64,000 bases of DNA from Mycetocola spongiae (GTDB lineage Bacteria; Actinomycetota; Actinomycetes; Actinomycetales; Microbacteriaceae). Each line of letters starts with the position of its first letter. The stretch's first letter is position 1. The stretch spans positions 1,922,001 to 1,986,000 of the forward strand of contig NZ_CP080203.1 of assembly GCF_020424085.1 (NCBI RefSeq), written 5' to 3'. The notes beneath the pieces were generated by a model that saw only the letters and a list, made by a program, of their open reading frames with translations, was not told where the DNA came from and did not search any database. A program made the position numbers and the translations under genes. Shown piece by piece: positions 33,877 to 44,071 of the stretch.

Positions 33877-34148
33877 ACTGCTCCTTTCTTCGGAGAACAT
33901 GGGGAACCCCCGCCCGGGTGCGATCTTCGCCGGGCCGCCGGGACGGGCCGACACGGGGTATCGCGCCCTAGGCAGAGGAGGGAAGAACAGCATGTCAGCA
34001 TTTCCCGTGGATTTCCTGACAGCGGTTTTCGGGGGTGTTGCCGGTCCAGGCGGCACCGTCCCACCGCGGCGCGCATTTAAAAGGCGGGTGGGGCCGGGAA
34101 GCAATTGCTTCCCGGCCCCACCCGCCGCGCACCGTTGGTCGCTAGCGA
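33877..34148. other. Intergenic region LCP / giant surface protein
   Basis: This 272-base stretch contains the terminator at 34083-34126 and the promoter region of the LCP gene. I see no gene in it. Confidence 0.4.
34083..34126 (-). terminator. Terminator of the giant surface-protein gene
   Basis: A 44-base perfect palindrome (22-bp arms, AATT at the apex) lies 22 bases past the surface-protein stop and, on the minus strand, is followed by TTTTAAA. Confidence 0.9.
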
Positions 34149-37100
34149 CTAGGCGTTGCTGCCCAGCTCCTCACGACGGTTGCGGCGTGCGATCAGAAGA
34201 CCGGCCAGCATCAGCGCGAGCGCGAGCCCACCCAGCTGCAGGAACGTTCCACCCGTGCTGGGCAGTCCACCCGCGAGCGCGGGCAGCGGGAGGATCTGCA
34301 CCGTGGCGCAGGAGCTCTCGGGGTCCGTGCCGGGGTTCTTCACCGTGGTCTTATCCCACGGTCCCACCGGGGTGGTGAGCGAGGCACAGTTGACCATCTC
34401 ACCGGCGGCGGCATAGGTCACCGTGACGGAGAAGGACTTCTCGGCGCCGGGCTCCAGCGCGTCAATCGTCCAGGTCAGGACTCCGTTGGCCGCGGTGGCA
34501 CCCGGGGCGGATACCAGGGTGGCACCCGCGGGCAGCGTATCGGTGACGGGCACGTTCTTCGCCTCGATCTCACCCGTATTGCGCACCAGGATGGTGTAGT
34601 TCACGGGCTCACCGAGCGAGGCCATCGGGCTCGCCACGGTCTTGGTGATCTCCAGCGAACCGGTCAGGAACGTATTGGTGATGATCACCTGTGCGGGCTC
34701 CTGCTCGGTCTCCGGGTCCAGGATCGTGACGATTCCGTCCTCGGGGCTATACGCGGTGGCCACGGCCAGTCCGGCGTCGGTCTCGGTGACCGCACACTCG
34801 GCACCCACGAGGATTCCCTCGATCGTGGCGCGGTAGTCCTGCGAGGCGCTCAGCACCACAACTCCGGAGTTCGGCAGGGCCACGGTCATGGTCTCACCAT
34901 CGCGCTGCCAGGTGCAGGTCACGGCGGCCGTATAGTCGTCGTTTCCGAACTTCTCCACGCCGCTTCCGGTGCGCTCCTTGATCAGCTCCAGCGAGCCAAC
35001 CTCGAAGTAGTTGGTGATGTCCACGGTCGAGGCGGCCTCGCCGATGGTGATCGCATCGGGGTTCTCGGTGTGGTTAGCCCCACCGGTCTTGACCTCGGTC
35101 ACGCCACAGACGGTGCCATAGGGGAACTGCACACCCTCGGGCTCCTGCTCGGAGGTGACCAGGGTGGACTCGCCACCGGTGATCGCGAAGGAGCCATTTG
35201 CGTAGAGCTCCTGGTCACCATAGGTGCAGGTGATCGCGGCGGTGAAGGGGCCGTTACCAAAGACATCGGCTCCGCTACCGGCCACGTTCTTGAAGACCGA
35301 GAGCGTTCCGGTGGCATAAACGTTGTGCACAACCGCGGTATTGGCGGCGTCGTTCTTGGAGTCCTCGTCCAGCGGGTTCACGGTGAACGTGGCACTCACG
35401 GGAGCGGCGGTCTCGGGCTCCTCGGAACCCTCCTCCTCCGCGGCCAGCAGCCGCGGAGCATGAACGTCCACACCGTTAACAACCATGCGGGTCTCATTGG
35501 CCAGGGAGTTATCGGTCTCGGTCAGCTCACAGGAGGCGCCGGCCGGGATCCGATCAACGATCTTCTCCTCGCCGTCCAGCAGGGTGAAGTCGAGGCGATC
35601 CTCGCCGTCCCACAGCACGGGCACTCCGCTCACGGCGGCGGTGCACTGCAGCGAGAAGGAGAACGTACCGAAGTTCACGCCCTGGGCGAGCGAGTCCACC
35701 TGCTTGACGATCTTCAGGTTGCTGAAGTCATAGGTGTTCTCGAGCACGATCGGGGCCAGGTCGGTGACCTCGTTATTCACGATGATCACGTTCTGCGCAC
35801 CGCCACCACGGCGGGTTTCTCCGTAGAGTCCACGCTCTCCGGCCTCGGTTACGTCACACAGGGCGCCCAGGGGCAGACCCGTGATGGTGCGTGCAAACTC
35901 GTTCTCGGTATTCAGTCCGTAGCTTCCGTTACCCGGCATGGTGAGCTTGGCAAAGGCGGGGGTACCGTCCTCGGCCAGCAGGCCACTGGGTACACGACAC
36001 TGCACGGCCGCTCCGGCAAAGCCCGGGGCGTAAAGCTCCGCGGCCTCACCGACCATCTGCTTGGCGATCGCCAGCGCGCCGGTCTGGATGCGCACACCAA
36101 CAACCTTGGGTGCACGGGTCAGAGACTCGTTATTCACGAAGTTCGCAAGCGCACCGGCCTGGTTCCAGGCCACCACACCGTCGACGGGGGCAACCACGGG
36201 GGCACCATCGCTAAACGCATCCGAGCGGGGCACGTTGATCGTCTGGAAGTCCACGCTTGCCGAGGCATTGGGCGCGAGGCCGCCACCGGTCATTCCGCTG
36301 AAGTCATACTTCACGCGGATCGCGGTGATGGAATCGGACTCCTCGGCCAGGTTGAACTTATCCGAGTCGATCCAGGTGCTTGCCTCACAGGTGGGGTTTG
36401 CGCGCCACGTGCTGCCCGAGTTCGGGCCGGTGCACACGCTGGTGCCCGTGGTGACCTGCCAGGTCATCTTGGCTCCGGCGAGGTTGCCGAGCAGCTGCAC
36501 ACCGTGCGCACCATCAAAGAGGGGGCGGAAGGTGGACTCGCGCGAGGTACCGGCCACGAGGGTACGGTCACCGGTCGCGGGCAGGACGTCCACGATGGTG
36601 GCCGAGGAGATGGCCTGGTCACCGGTATTGGCGATGCGCAGACGCCAGGCGTCCGTGCCACCCACCACGGTATTGGCGGCACACTCGGGTCCGAAGAACC
36701 CATCGGCGTCGGCAACACAATCGCGACCGGGGATCTTATTGGTCGCACCGGAGACGAGCTTATCCTCGGCGTTCTCGCGCAGCTCACCCTTGACGGTCTT
36801 ATAGAGCTGGAAGAGTCCACCCGTGCTCTGCTGCACGTAGTTGGTGGTTCCACACTGGTTACCCGGCAGGTTGGGGATCTTGCCCTCGGTCGGGACCGAG
36901 GTATTGGTGCAGGAATCCAGCTGCTGCGCGGTGGTCACAACCATCTGGTTGATCGCCTTGCCATTGGGCTCCAGCCCGGGCTGCAGCGGCATGTTCATCG
37001 TGACCGTGAACTTCTCCCCCGGAGCCATCCGGTTTGCACCCTCGGGCCACGTGAAGTGGAGGGTATTGGTCTCGCGGTCCAGGCGGGTGACGACATCGGT

Positions 37101-39104
37101 CGAGAGGGTTCCACCCTCCGAGGTGCTGAAGGTGGGCTCCTCCTCGTCCCACTTCAGGGTCGCGGGCATGATGTCCACGAGCTCGGTGATGTTGAGGTAG
37201 CTATTGCGGCTATTGGTGAAGGTCAGCGTCCACAGGTTATCGGCGTCCACCTGAACGGTCTGCTGGGCCGGGGCCTTGCTCACGTCCAGCGAGTGGGTGC
37301 CGAGTCCCAGCGAGATCGACGCCTCGTTCTTGGCGTCCTTCGACGGGTAGATCAGCGGGTTATCGTTGCGGCTGGTCTCGGCCGTGATGACGTTATCGAT
37401 GCTTCCGGCAAATACGATCTCCTCGCCGGCGAGCGTGACATCACGCAGGGCCAGGGGCAGCACGATATTGGTATTCCAGGATGCGGGCGGGGTCGTCCGC
37501 GAGAACGCCACGGCGTTGAGCTTCGTGAACGTGAAGCGGATACCGGTGACGGCGTCCAGCTCGACGCCCGCGGGCAGTGCCGCGGCGGCCGCGGCGGTTC
37601 CGTTATGCCAGGTGGCATCCTTAGCGGTTCCGGTGCGCAGGTCCACCTGCACCCGGTCGGCGCCGGCCGGCAGGGTGACCTGGGCCGGGTTAAATCCGGT
37701 CAGGCGATAGGTATTCCAGAACTCCTCGGTGCTGTCCTCCACAACAACCTTGCCCGTGGACACGGTCGAGTTATTATCGTTCGCGGCCAGGGTCAGGGTC
37801 AGCGGCGTATGACGCTGCACCTCGGTCAGGCTCGAGGGCGAGATGGTCTTGGTGGTGGCGATCTTCAGCTCACCGGAGACAACCTTTACGCTCTCGTTCT
37901 CAACACTCGTGGGGGTGTTCTCCGGGGCCAGGACGGGGTCATAGCTCTGGGAATGAACCACGTTATTGATATTGGATTTATTCACCGAGTCCGGGGTGAC
38001 AACCGCGCCACTCGTGCGCTCATAGGCGCGCACCTGGGTGACCAGGGTCATTCCCAGCACATTGGATTCGGCAACCGTATCCGTCGCGAGGTTACCTGCC
38101 TTAAGCTTTCCACCATCGCGCGCGGGGTCGGTGCCCTGGAACAGGACGCTCGCACCCACCACGGTGGTGAGCTGTGCGGGGGTCAGGGCCTCGGCGGCGT
38201 TGATGCTCAGCGGGGCGCGGGTGGACAGCGTGCCATCCTCGGCGCGGTCCCACAGCAGCACCTGGGAGGCGTCGCGGTCGGCCATCTGGGAAGCGTCCGG
38301 GAACGTGATTCCGGTGAGCGTCATGCGCTCAAACGGGTTGTTCTCGTCATAGGTCGCACCGGCAAAGACGTTGGCGTTCCACTCGGTGGGACCGGTCGCG
38401 CACTTCGAGGCCACGGCGCACGGATCGGTCAGGCGCAGATAGGAGGCCGAGGATCCGGCCGTATTGGCGGCCTTCATCGTATAGGTCACGACGGGGAAAT
38501 CGGCGGGCGTGGCGTCCGTGAGGTTCGGAAGCACGTTGGTCTTCTTATCGGCGACCTTGGACACCTTCACGGCGGGGGTCGAATTGGTCAGCGAGATCGT
38601 GTCCTTGTCCGTATTGGACGAGGTCTTATCTCCGCGGGTACCGGTCACCAGGACCGTGTTTTCCACGGCACCCTTATCGGCGTTGAGGGCGGTCTCCGCC
38701 TCGACCCACTTGGAGTCTCCCGAGGGTACGCGCAGGGTATTACGCAGCTCCCACAGCAGCGGGATGGTGCGCACCGAACCGCTGGTGCTGGTGGCGATAC
38801 CCGAGTTCACGGGCGGGGCCATCGCGTTATCGGCGGCGGCGGTGCGGGCCGTGGTATTGGGTACCACGGTGAGGCGCATTCCGGTGGTGCTGGCGCGCTC
38901 CTCGGCGGTCAGCGTGTGACCGCTGAAGCCCGTGTTATTCATCCAGCCGGTCGCGGGGGCCGTAACGGTCACCCAGGCGCCGAGGTCGGAGTTATACAGC
39001 TCCACCGCGCTGACGGTATCCCAGTACAGGAGGGGATCGCTGTTATAGCTCACGGGCTGGACGGCGATCAGGTCAAATGCCTGGAAGACGGTGTCCTTGG
39101 GGGG
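34149..39104 (-). CDS. Giant LPxTG cell-wall surface protein, C-terminal frame fragment
   Basis: The frame encodes about 1650 residues of a surface protein. Going towards the C terminus it shows beta-sandwich repeats, five or more DUF5979-like units (for example LSVFKNVAGSGADVFGNGPF, then ITCTYGDQEL), a DUF11-like unit (NYTILVRNTGEIEAKNVPVT), then the sortase signal LPSTG at 34251-34265, a hydrophobic helix and a basic end. The frame is open upstream of its first possible start and reads TPKDTVFQAFDLIAVQPV directly into the N-terminal fragment if one base is removed from the six-G run at 39099-39104. It is therefore one part of a gene reaching to 41589. Function is probably adhesion or wall architecture. 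Confidence 0.85.
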   Translation of the reverse strand, partial: PPKDTVFQAFDLIAVQPVSYNSDPLLYWDTVSAVELYNSDLGAWVTVTAPATGWMNNTGFSGHTLTAEERASTTGMRLTVVPNTTARTAAADNAMAPPVNSGIATSTSGSVRTIPLLWELRNTLRVPSGDSKWVEAETALNADKGAVENTVLVTGTRGDKTSSNTDKDTISLTNSTPAVKVSKVADKKTNVLPNLTDATPADFPVVTYTMKAANTAGSSASYLRLTDPCAVASKCATGPTEWNANVFAGATYDENNPFERMTLTGITFPDASQMADRDASQVLLWDRAEDGTLSTRAPLSINAAEALTPAQLTTVVGASVLFQGTDPARDGGKLKAGNLATDTVAESNVLGMTLVTQVRAYERTSGAVVTPDSVNKSNINNVVHSQSYDPVLAPENTPTSVENESVKVVSGELKIATTKTISPSSLTEVQRHTPLTLTLAANDNNSTVSTGKVVVEDSTEEFWNTYRLTGFNPAQVTLPAGADRVQVDLRTGTAKDATWHNGTAAAAAALPAGVELDAVTGIRFTFTKLNAVAFSRTTPPASWNTNIVLPLALRDVTLAGEEIVFAGSIDNVITAETSRNDNPLIYPSKDAKNEASISLGLGTHSLDVSKAPAQQTVQVDADNLWTLTFTNSRNSYLNITELVDIMPATLKWDEEEPTFSTSEGGTLSTDVVTRLDRETNTLHFTWPEGANRMAPGEKFTVTMNMPLQPGLEPNGKAINQMVVTTAQQLDSCTNTSVPTEGKIPNLPGNQCGTTNYVQQSTGGLFQLYKTVKGELRENAEDKLVSGATNKIPGRDCVADADGFFGPECAANTVVGGTDAWRLRIANTGDQAISSATIVDVLPATGDRTLVAGTSRESTFRPLFDGAHGVQLLGNLAGAKMTWQVTTGTSVCTGPNSGSTWRANPTCEASTWIDSDKFNLAEESDSITAIRVKYDFSGMTGGGLAPNASASVDFQTINVPRSDAFSDGAPVVAPVDGVVAWNQAGALANFVNNESLTRAPKVVGVRIQTGALAIAKQMVGEAAELYAPGFAGAAVQCRVPSGLLAEDGTPAFAKLTMPGNGSYGLNTENEFARTITGLPLGALCDVTEAGERGLYGETRRGGGAQNVIIVNNEVTDLAPIVLENTYDFSNLKIVKQVDSLAQGVNFGTFSFSLQCTAAVSGVPVLWDGEDRLDFTLLDGEEKIVDRIPAGASCELTETDNSLANETRMVVNGVDVHAPRLLAAEEEGSEEPETAAPVSATFTVNPLDEDSKNDAANTAVVHNVYATGTLSVFKNVAGSGADVFGNGPFTAAITCTYGDQELYANGSFAITGGESTLVTSEQEPEGVQFPYGTVCGVTEVKTGGANHTENPDAITIGEAASTVDITNYFEVGSLELIKERTGSGVEKFGNDDYTAAVTCTWQRDGETMTVALPNSGVVVLSASQDYRATIEGILVGAECAVTETDAGLAVATAYSPEDGIVTILDPETEQEPAQVIITNTFLTGSLEITKTVASPMASLGEPVNYTILVRNTGEIEAKNVPVTDTLPAGATLVSAPGATAANGVLTWTIDALEPGAEKSFSVTVTYAAAGEMVNCASLTTPVGPWDKTTVKNPGTDPESSCATVQILPLPALAGGLPSTGGTFLQLGGLALALMLAGLLIARRNRREELGSNA

Positions 39105-41589
39105 TGGACTCCTTGCCGTTGGGGTCGGAGATCACGATCTTGTCAAAGCCGGTATTGGTGACACCCCAGCCGAGGCGGGTCACGGCGCGATCGCCCGACT
39201 GCGAGTTCAGATCGCCGAGCTTCTTGCCGTTATTGGCGTCATACCAGTCCTTCGAGGCGAGCGGGCGCGGACCCGTGCCGCCCGGATACTCGGTGATCTG
39301 GATCTTCGCGGGGGCCACGGCCTCCTTCACATCGCTCGTCACGGAGGACTCGGGGGTCGGCCCCTTAGCCGCGGCCTGGGCCGTGGCGTGGTTCTTATAC
39401 TCGGTGGGCTGGGGCTTCGCGGCGGGAACGGCGGTCAGCTTGGTGTCATCCGAGCGCAGCTTCTCGCGCGCCTCGAAGGTGGCGTTGGGGCTCACCGTGG
39501 TGCCCTGAGCGAAGCCCGCCTCATTGGTGAAGGTATAGCGCAGGCCGGTGATGTCCACACCCGTGGGCAGATCGGCGCGGAAGAACTCGGCCTTGCCCAC
39601 CGCGGTGAGCGAGTCAAGAACGATCCACTTGCCGTCTACCTTGTACTCCACCAGGAGGGTCGAGCCGGCAATCACCTGGGTCGAGGCGATCGATACGGGG
39701 TTAAAGGCGTCCCAGAAATTGGTGGCGGGGTCCTTGGGATCCCACTCATCGGTGACGACAATGCTGGTCGGGTTCACATACTTCGACTCGGTCGAGGTGG
39801 TTCCCTGCAGCTGGGCGACCACAAGTCCGCCGGGCTCAACGGCTCCGCCGGGGCGGATGTTCTTCTTCAGCGTCATGTCGATGCTGGGGAAGTAGATGTC
39901 GAGGGGCTTGGTATCCGTGGCCGTGGCGGTGCCAACGGCGTTGGTCGCGGAGGTGTTGAGGGTATTTTTCGTCTTCTCGACGGCCTTACCCTTCTCCACG
40001 TGGTCGAAGGTCGGCGCGATCACAAAATCGACCGAGGCGATGGTGTCCTGCGGGATGGAACCGGTATAGGTGATATCAAAACCGGTGATTCCGGCGGGGG
40101 CCACGGGGCTCTCCCCGGAGCCGAAGCTCACGGTCTGGGTCTCGCCGGTGGCGAGTACCCAGGTGATGGATCCGGCGGTGGCACCGGCGGGATAGGCCAG
40201 ACCGGCCGCGGCGAAGCCGCCGAAGGTCAGGGTATCGCTGAAATAATCGCGGTCACTCAGCGTGATCGAGTTGACCGGGCCGTTCGACGTGTTCTTTGCG
40301 GTGATCTCGGCGGAGGCACGGCCTCCGGCGGGGATCTCCTTGGGCTCGATGGTCTTGGTCGCGGTGACGGCGACGGTGAGTGCTCCCACGGCAAAATCGG
40401 CCGTGGCGGTGGTGCTAACGGGCGGAAGCTCCGGATAGGTCGCCGTACCCTCGGCGATATTTGTGACCTTGGCACCCGAAGCCAGGCCCTGCTCCGGGCT
40501 TCCGCCACGCTTGGTGGAACGCTGCTCAACGGTCAGGGGGAAGGAACCCGCCTTGCCGCCATAAACGATCGAGTCGTCCGTTCCGAGCTGACGGATCCGA
40601 AGTCCGCCAACATCTTCATTGCTCACCGAGGCGGGAAGCGTGATTCCCGCGGCATCGGTGGGCTCGCCCGTGATCCACTCCCATTTCAGGGTGGTCTTGT
40701 TATACACATAGGCGTCCACGGCCACGCGGGTGGCCCCCTCGGCGAGGGTCACCGGGCCGAAGCCGGTGAAGTTCACGATCGAGAAGGGGTTATCGGCGCC
40801 GAGTGCGGTGGCACCCTCCACGGCCGATTTGGGGTCCTGAATATCCAGCTCGGTGGCGTTGATATTTCCGGTATTGCCCACGCCCAGCGTGATGGTGGAG
40901 GTATCGCCCGGCTTAAACTGCTGGCTCTTGGGCTCCCAGTTCTTGGTGGTGTTCACGCCGGTCTTTTTATCAACCTTCACCGTGACCGAGGCGGTATCCG
41001 TCTCGGTGGCGGCGTTATCGGCACTCACCGTGGCGGTGTTCACGATCGGGACACCGTTGGAGGCCCAGCTCGCGGGCAGATCCGCGGGGGCCCGCAGCGT
41101 CAGGGTGATGTCGATGGACTTATCCACGGGCAGACCCACATTGGTCGTGCCGGGAAGCTTATTGGTGAATACACCGTGCAGTACGGAGTTGGCTCCCACC
41201 TTTTTGCCCTCGGGAGTGAACGTGACGTTCACTCCGGGCGGGTTGGAGATACCCACAAAATCGAAGCCGGCCAGCTCGGCGGGCAGTGCGTCGGTAAAGG
41301 ACGCGTTGATGCAGTCCTGCTCGTCACAGCCGATCGTCACCTTATAGGTGAACTCCCCACCCGGCTTGACGTCCACGGCCTTGGAGTTATTCACGACCTT
41401 GGCGATCGTGAGTCCCGCGTTAATGGCCTGCGGGGCCGCGAGGGCCGGGGCGGCGGTCAGCGAACCGGCCACCAGCAGGGCGCTGACGGCGGTGGCAATA
41501 ACCGCGATACCGCGGGTCCACGGCGAGGTTCGGGGGGAGGGTGTAGCTGATTTATGGCGCGCCAAATAGCGGCTCTTTTTGCCGAGCAT
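39073..41589 (-). CDS. Giant LPxTG cell-wall surface protein, N-terminal frame fragment
   Basis: The 838-residue fragment starts at ATG 41589 (GGAG eight bases upstream; MLGKKSRYLARHKSATPSPR) with a Sec signal (GIAVIATAVSALLVAGSLTA, cut near APALAAPQ). It continues with beta-sandwich DUF11-like units such as AGLTIAKVVNNSKAVDVKPG and PVNSITLSDRDYFSDTLTF. It stops at 39073 with PQGHRLPGI, which is out-of-frame sequence after the slip. Without the downstream half it would be secreted rather than anchored. In the restored frame the protein has about 2479 residues. Confidence 0.85.
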   Translation of the reverse strand: MLGKKSRYLARHKSATPSPRTSPWTRGIAVIATAVSALLVAGSLTAAPALAAPQAINAGLTIAKVVNNSKAVDVKPGGEFTYKVTIGCDEQDCINASFTDALPAELAGFDFVGISNPPGVNVTFTPEGKKVGANSVLHGVFTNKLPGTTNVGLPVDKSIDITLTLRAPADLPASWASNGVPIVNTATVSADNAATETDTASVTVKVDKKTGVNTTKNWEPKSQQFKPGDTSTITLGVGNTGNINATELDIQDPKSAVEGATALGADNPFSIVNFTGFGPVTLAEGATRVAVDAYVYNKTTLKWEWITGEPTDAAGITLPASVSNEDVGGLRIRQLGTDDSIVYGGKAGSFPLTVEQRSTKRGGSPEQGLASGAKVTNIAEGTATYPELPPVSTTATADFAVGALTVAVTATKTIEPKEIPAGGRASAEITAKNTSNGPVNSITLSDRDYFSDTLTFGGFAAAGLAYPAGATAGSITWVLATGETQTVSFGSGESPVAPAGITGFDITYTGSIPQDTIASVDFVIAPTFDHVEKGKAVEKTKNTLNTSATNAVGTATATDTKPLDIYFPSIDMTLKKNIRPGGAVEPGGLVVAQLQGTTSTESKYVNPTSIVVTDEWDPKDPATNFWDAFNPVSIASTQVIAGSTLLVEYKVDGKWIVLDSLTAVGKAEFFRADLPTGVDITGLRYTFTNEAGFAQGTTVSPNATFEAREKLRSDDTKLTAVPAAKPQPTEYKNHATAQAAAKGPTPESSVTSDVKEAVAPAKIQITEYPGGTGPRPLASKDWYDANNGKKLGDLNSQSGDRAVTRLGWGVTNTGFDKIVISDPNGKESTPQGHRLPGI
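39099..39104. other. Frameshift point at a run of six G
   Basis: Six G on the + strand (six C in the coding strand) separate two frames that join perfectly if one base is deleted: SDPNGKESTPKDTVFQAFDL. It is either a true mutation, a slippage-prone phase-variable site, or a sequencing error. Confidence 0.8.
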
Positions 41590-41903
41590 GAAAAAATCTC
41601 CGTACTGAGTTCGGGTCACAGTGTGGGAAGGGGCGCCGTCATTTTCCCTGGGTGGGTATGAGGGTAGGCATACCGGGATCATGGCAACGCGATGCAAGGA
41701 TTCCCATCCAGAGCATCGTTTCTACGATGCCATCTCGGCGGGCTCCGATTGACCAAAATGGGCCTATTTCCCCCTAACTGGGGGCAGGTTTTTGCGCAGT
41801 TCTTGCGCGGAATTGCGCGGAATACCCCCGTTTGAGGGAGGTGCCCGTCAACAGAAAACGGCCGTTCTCCAGGGGGGAGAACGGCCGCAACTGATTGAGG
41901 GTC
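41590..41903. other. Intergenic region with promoter and terminator
   Basis: About 314 bases. The left part must hold the promoter of the giant surface-protein gene (minus strand). At 41859-41887 a 12-bp stem CGGCCGTTCTCC with its inverse is followed on the minus strand by TTTTCTG and ends the gene at 41904. No gene is seen. Confidence 0.6.
41859..41887 (-). terminator. Terminator of the FAH-family gene
   Basis: A 12-bp perfect stem with a 5-base loop and TTTT on the minus strand, 17 bases past the stop. Confidence 0.85.
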
Positions 41904-42638
41904 TTAGTGCACCGGATTGGCGAGGACGCCGAGCCCCGTCAGCTCAATTTCCACCACGTCGCCGGGCAGGATCGGGGTGGCCGTCTGCGGAGAGCCGGTC
42001 AGGATAATATCCCCCGGGCCCAGCTCGAGCCAGGAGCTCAGGTAGACCACCTGCTCCACGACGTTATAGGCCAGGCGTGCCGTGGTGCTCTCGACCCGGG
42101 GCTCGCCGTTCACACTCACCGCGATAGTCACATCCGCGGGGTCCAGATCGGTTTCGATCCACGGGCCGAGCGGGGTGAAGCCATCGCCATTTTTAGACTG
42201 CGTCATCTTCTCGTCCAGCGGGACCTGGTCCACGGCGGTCACGTCATTGCCGATCGTATAGCCCAGGATCAGGCCCGGGACATCCTCGGCGCGCGCATCG
42301 CGGCAGCGCGCACCGATCACCACGGCCAGCTCGCCCTCGCCCACCACAACGCCGGTGCCCGCGCGCAGGATGATCGCATCGCCCGGGCCCACCGCCGTGC
42401 GCGCCGATTTCATGAACGCCTGCGGCGGCAGCTCGCGGTCGCCCGGAGCCCCGTTATGGGCCATCCCGAGGATCACCCGGGGCTCGACCGGGGCCAGCAG
42501 CTCGCTGCCGACCACCGGCCAGCTCTCCCCCGTCTCCACCGGCGGGCGGGCAAAGATATCGGCAATGCCGTGCCAGTTTTCGCCGCGCTGGACTACCTCG
42601 CGCGGACCATCGGTGGTGGAGATTCGGGCTAAACGCAT
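41904..42638 (-). CDS. Fumarylacetoacetate hydrolase family protein
   Basis: The 244-residue protein has the FAH fold signature: RVILGMAHNGAPG, FMKSARTAVGPGDAIILRAG, the metal-ligand region VVGEGELAVVIGARCRD and later TPLGPWIETDLDPADV. The family includes hydrolases, decarboxylases and dehydratases of 2-keto acids, often as the last steps of sugar-acid catabolism. ATG 42638 follows no obvious ribosome binding site. It lies 23 bases downstream of the transporter at 42662 and ends the operon. Which keto acid it uses is not visible. Confidence 0.87.
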   Translation of the reverse strand: MRLARISTTDGPREVVQRGENWHGIADIFARPPVETGESWPVVGSELLAPVEPRVILGMAHNGAPGDRELPPQAFMKSARTAVGPGDAIILRAGTGVVVGEGELAVVIGARCRDARAEDVPGLILGYTIGNDVTAVDQVPLDEKMTQSKNGDGFTPLGPWIETDLDPADVTIAVSVNGEPRVESTTARLAYNVVEQVVYLSSWLELGPGDIILTGSPQTATPILPGDVVEIELTGLGVLANPVH

Positions 42639-42661
42639 GCGGGGGATATCCGTTTTCTGTA

Positions 42662-44071
42662 TTAGTGGGAGGAGTGGGCGCTGCGGGAGACCGTTGCGGA
42701 GGGGCGACGGGCGATGTCCTCGGCGCTATCCTGCATCGCGTCGTTGACCAGGTTCAGATCGCGGCCCCGGGTCTCCGGGGTCATAAACGTGGCCCAGAGC
42801 GAGATCGAGGCGAGGACCATCACATAGATGGCCAGCGGCCACCACGAGTCACCCGAGGCGGACAGCAGCAGCGCACCGATAAACGGTGCGATACCGCCGG
42901 CCAGCACCGCGGAGAACTCGCGGGATACGGCCACCCCAACATAGCGGTGACGGTTACCAAAGAGTTCCGGGAGCGTGGCGCACTGGGCACCCAGCATGAT
43001 GTTCACACTCAGGGTATAGCTCAGCGCAAGCACGGGCACAATCAGCGCCATATTGCCGCTCGAGAGCAACCACCACGCGGGGATCGCGAGCACCAGCTGC
43101 ACGATGGCACCCACCCGGTAGACGGGCATGCGGCCGTAGCGGTCACTCAGCGCGCCGGCCAGCGGGATGATGGCCACACCGATCACGGCACCCAGGGCGA
43201 TCGCGAGCGGACCGGTCCAGCGCTCGGCGCCCACCACCACGGTGATATAGCTCACGGCGAGCGTCTGGTAGATGGCCGAACCACCGTTTTCCGCCATCCG
43301 CAGGCCGATTCCGCGCAGCACGCTCGGGAACGAGGTGCTGAACATCTCCTTCAGCGGGCTGTGCGTCTCCTGCTCCTGCTTCTCGAGCTTCACGAAGGTG
43401 GGGCTCTCGGCGAGGCGGAAGCGGATGAATACGGCCACCGCGATCAGCAGGATCGAGGCGAGGAACGGTACGCGCCACAGCCAGTCGTGCACGATCTGCT
43501 CGTCCACGAGGCCCAGCAGATAAAACACCACGGAGGCCAGCACGGTTCCCACCATGATGCCCACGAAGGGGAGGGCGGAGAAGAATCCGCGGCGACGCAC
43601 GGGGGCGTACTCGGCCATGAGCGTGGTGGCTCCGGCCTGCTCGGCGCCCGCGCCGAGGCCCTGCAGGATGCGCAGGAACACGAGGAGGATGGGGGCCCAG
43701 ATGCCGATCTGCTCGCCGGTGGGCAGCACGCCGATCAGCGTGCTCGCGCCACCCATCAGGGCGATCGTGGCCATCAGGACCCACTTGCGGCCGAGCTTAT
43801 CGCCGAGCAGACCAAAGACGATTCCGCCGAAGGGGCGGGCGAAGAAGCCCACCGCATAGGTGGCAAATCCGGCGGCCACGGCCGCCCCGGCACCCAGCGC
43901 GGGGAAAAAGAGCTGACCGAAGATCAGCGCCGAGGCGAGCCCGTAGAGGGCGAAGTCATAATATTCCAGCGCGCTGCCGACGCTGGAGGCGAGAGTCGCA
44001 CGGCGCAGGTTTGCCGCGTACTCCGGATCATTGGAGCCCCGCTCGGGGTGCTCGGTTGTGCTCTGACTCAC
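42662..44071 (-). CDS. MFS metabolite:H+ symporter (MHS family)
   Basis: The 469-residue protein has twelve membrane segments and the MHS-type signature: TLASSVGSALEYYDFALYGL, AVGFFARPFGGIVFGLLGDK, LLVFLRILQGLGAGAEQAGA. MHS transporters import organic acids such as shikimate, citrate or alpha-ketoglutarate with protons. The GTG start at 44071 fits an AAAGG box about nine bases upstream better than ATG further on. It lies between IclR and FAH genes, so a carboxylate substrate of this pathway is likely. Confidence 0.87.
   Translation of the reverse strand: MSQSTTEHPERGSNDPEYAANLRRATLASSVGSALEYYDFALYGLASALIFGQLFFPALGAGAAVAAGFATYAVGFFARPFGGIVFGLLGDKLGRKWVLMATIALMGGASTLIGVLPTGEQIGIWAPILLVFLRILQGLGAGAEQAGATTLMAEYAPVRRRGFFSALPFVGIMVGTVLASVVFYLLGLVDEQIVHDWLWRVPFLASILLIAVAVFIRFRLAESPTFVKLEKQEQETHSPLKEMFSTSFPSVLRGIGLRMAENGGSAIYQTLAVSYITVVVGAERWTGPLAIALGAVIGVAIIPLAGALSDRYGRMPVYRVGAIVQLVLAIPAWWLLSSGNMALIVPVLALSYTLSVNIMLGAQCATLPELFGNRHRYVGVAVSREFSAVLAGGIAPFIGALLLSASGDSWWPLAIYVMVLASISLWATFMTPETRGRDLNLVNDAMQDSAEDIARRPSATVSRSAHSSH

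Noticed and set aside
34083-34126. A 44-base perfect palindrome as a mobile-element end
   Set aside because: It is followed by a T-run on the minus strand and lies just past a stop codon, so a terminator explains it.
35070-39161. An open frame of 1363 codons on the + strand
   Set aside because: It lies antisense to the giant surface-protein gene, gives a low-complexity Gly/His/Arg-rich product without domains, and results from GC-rich codon positions.
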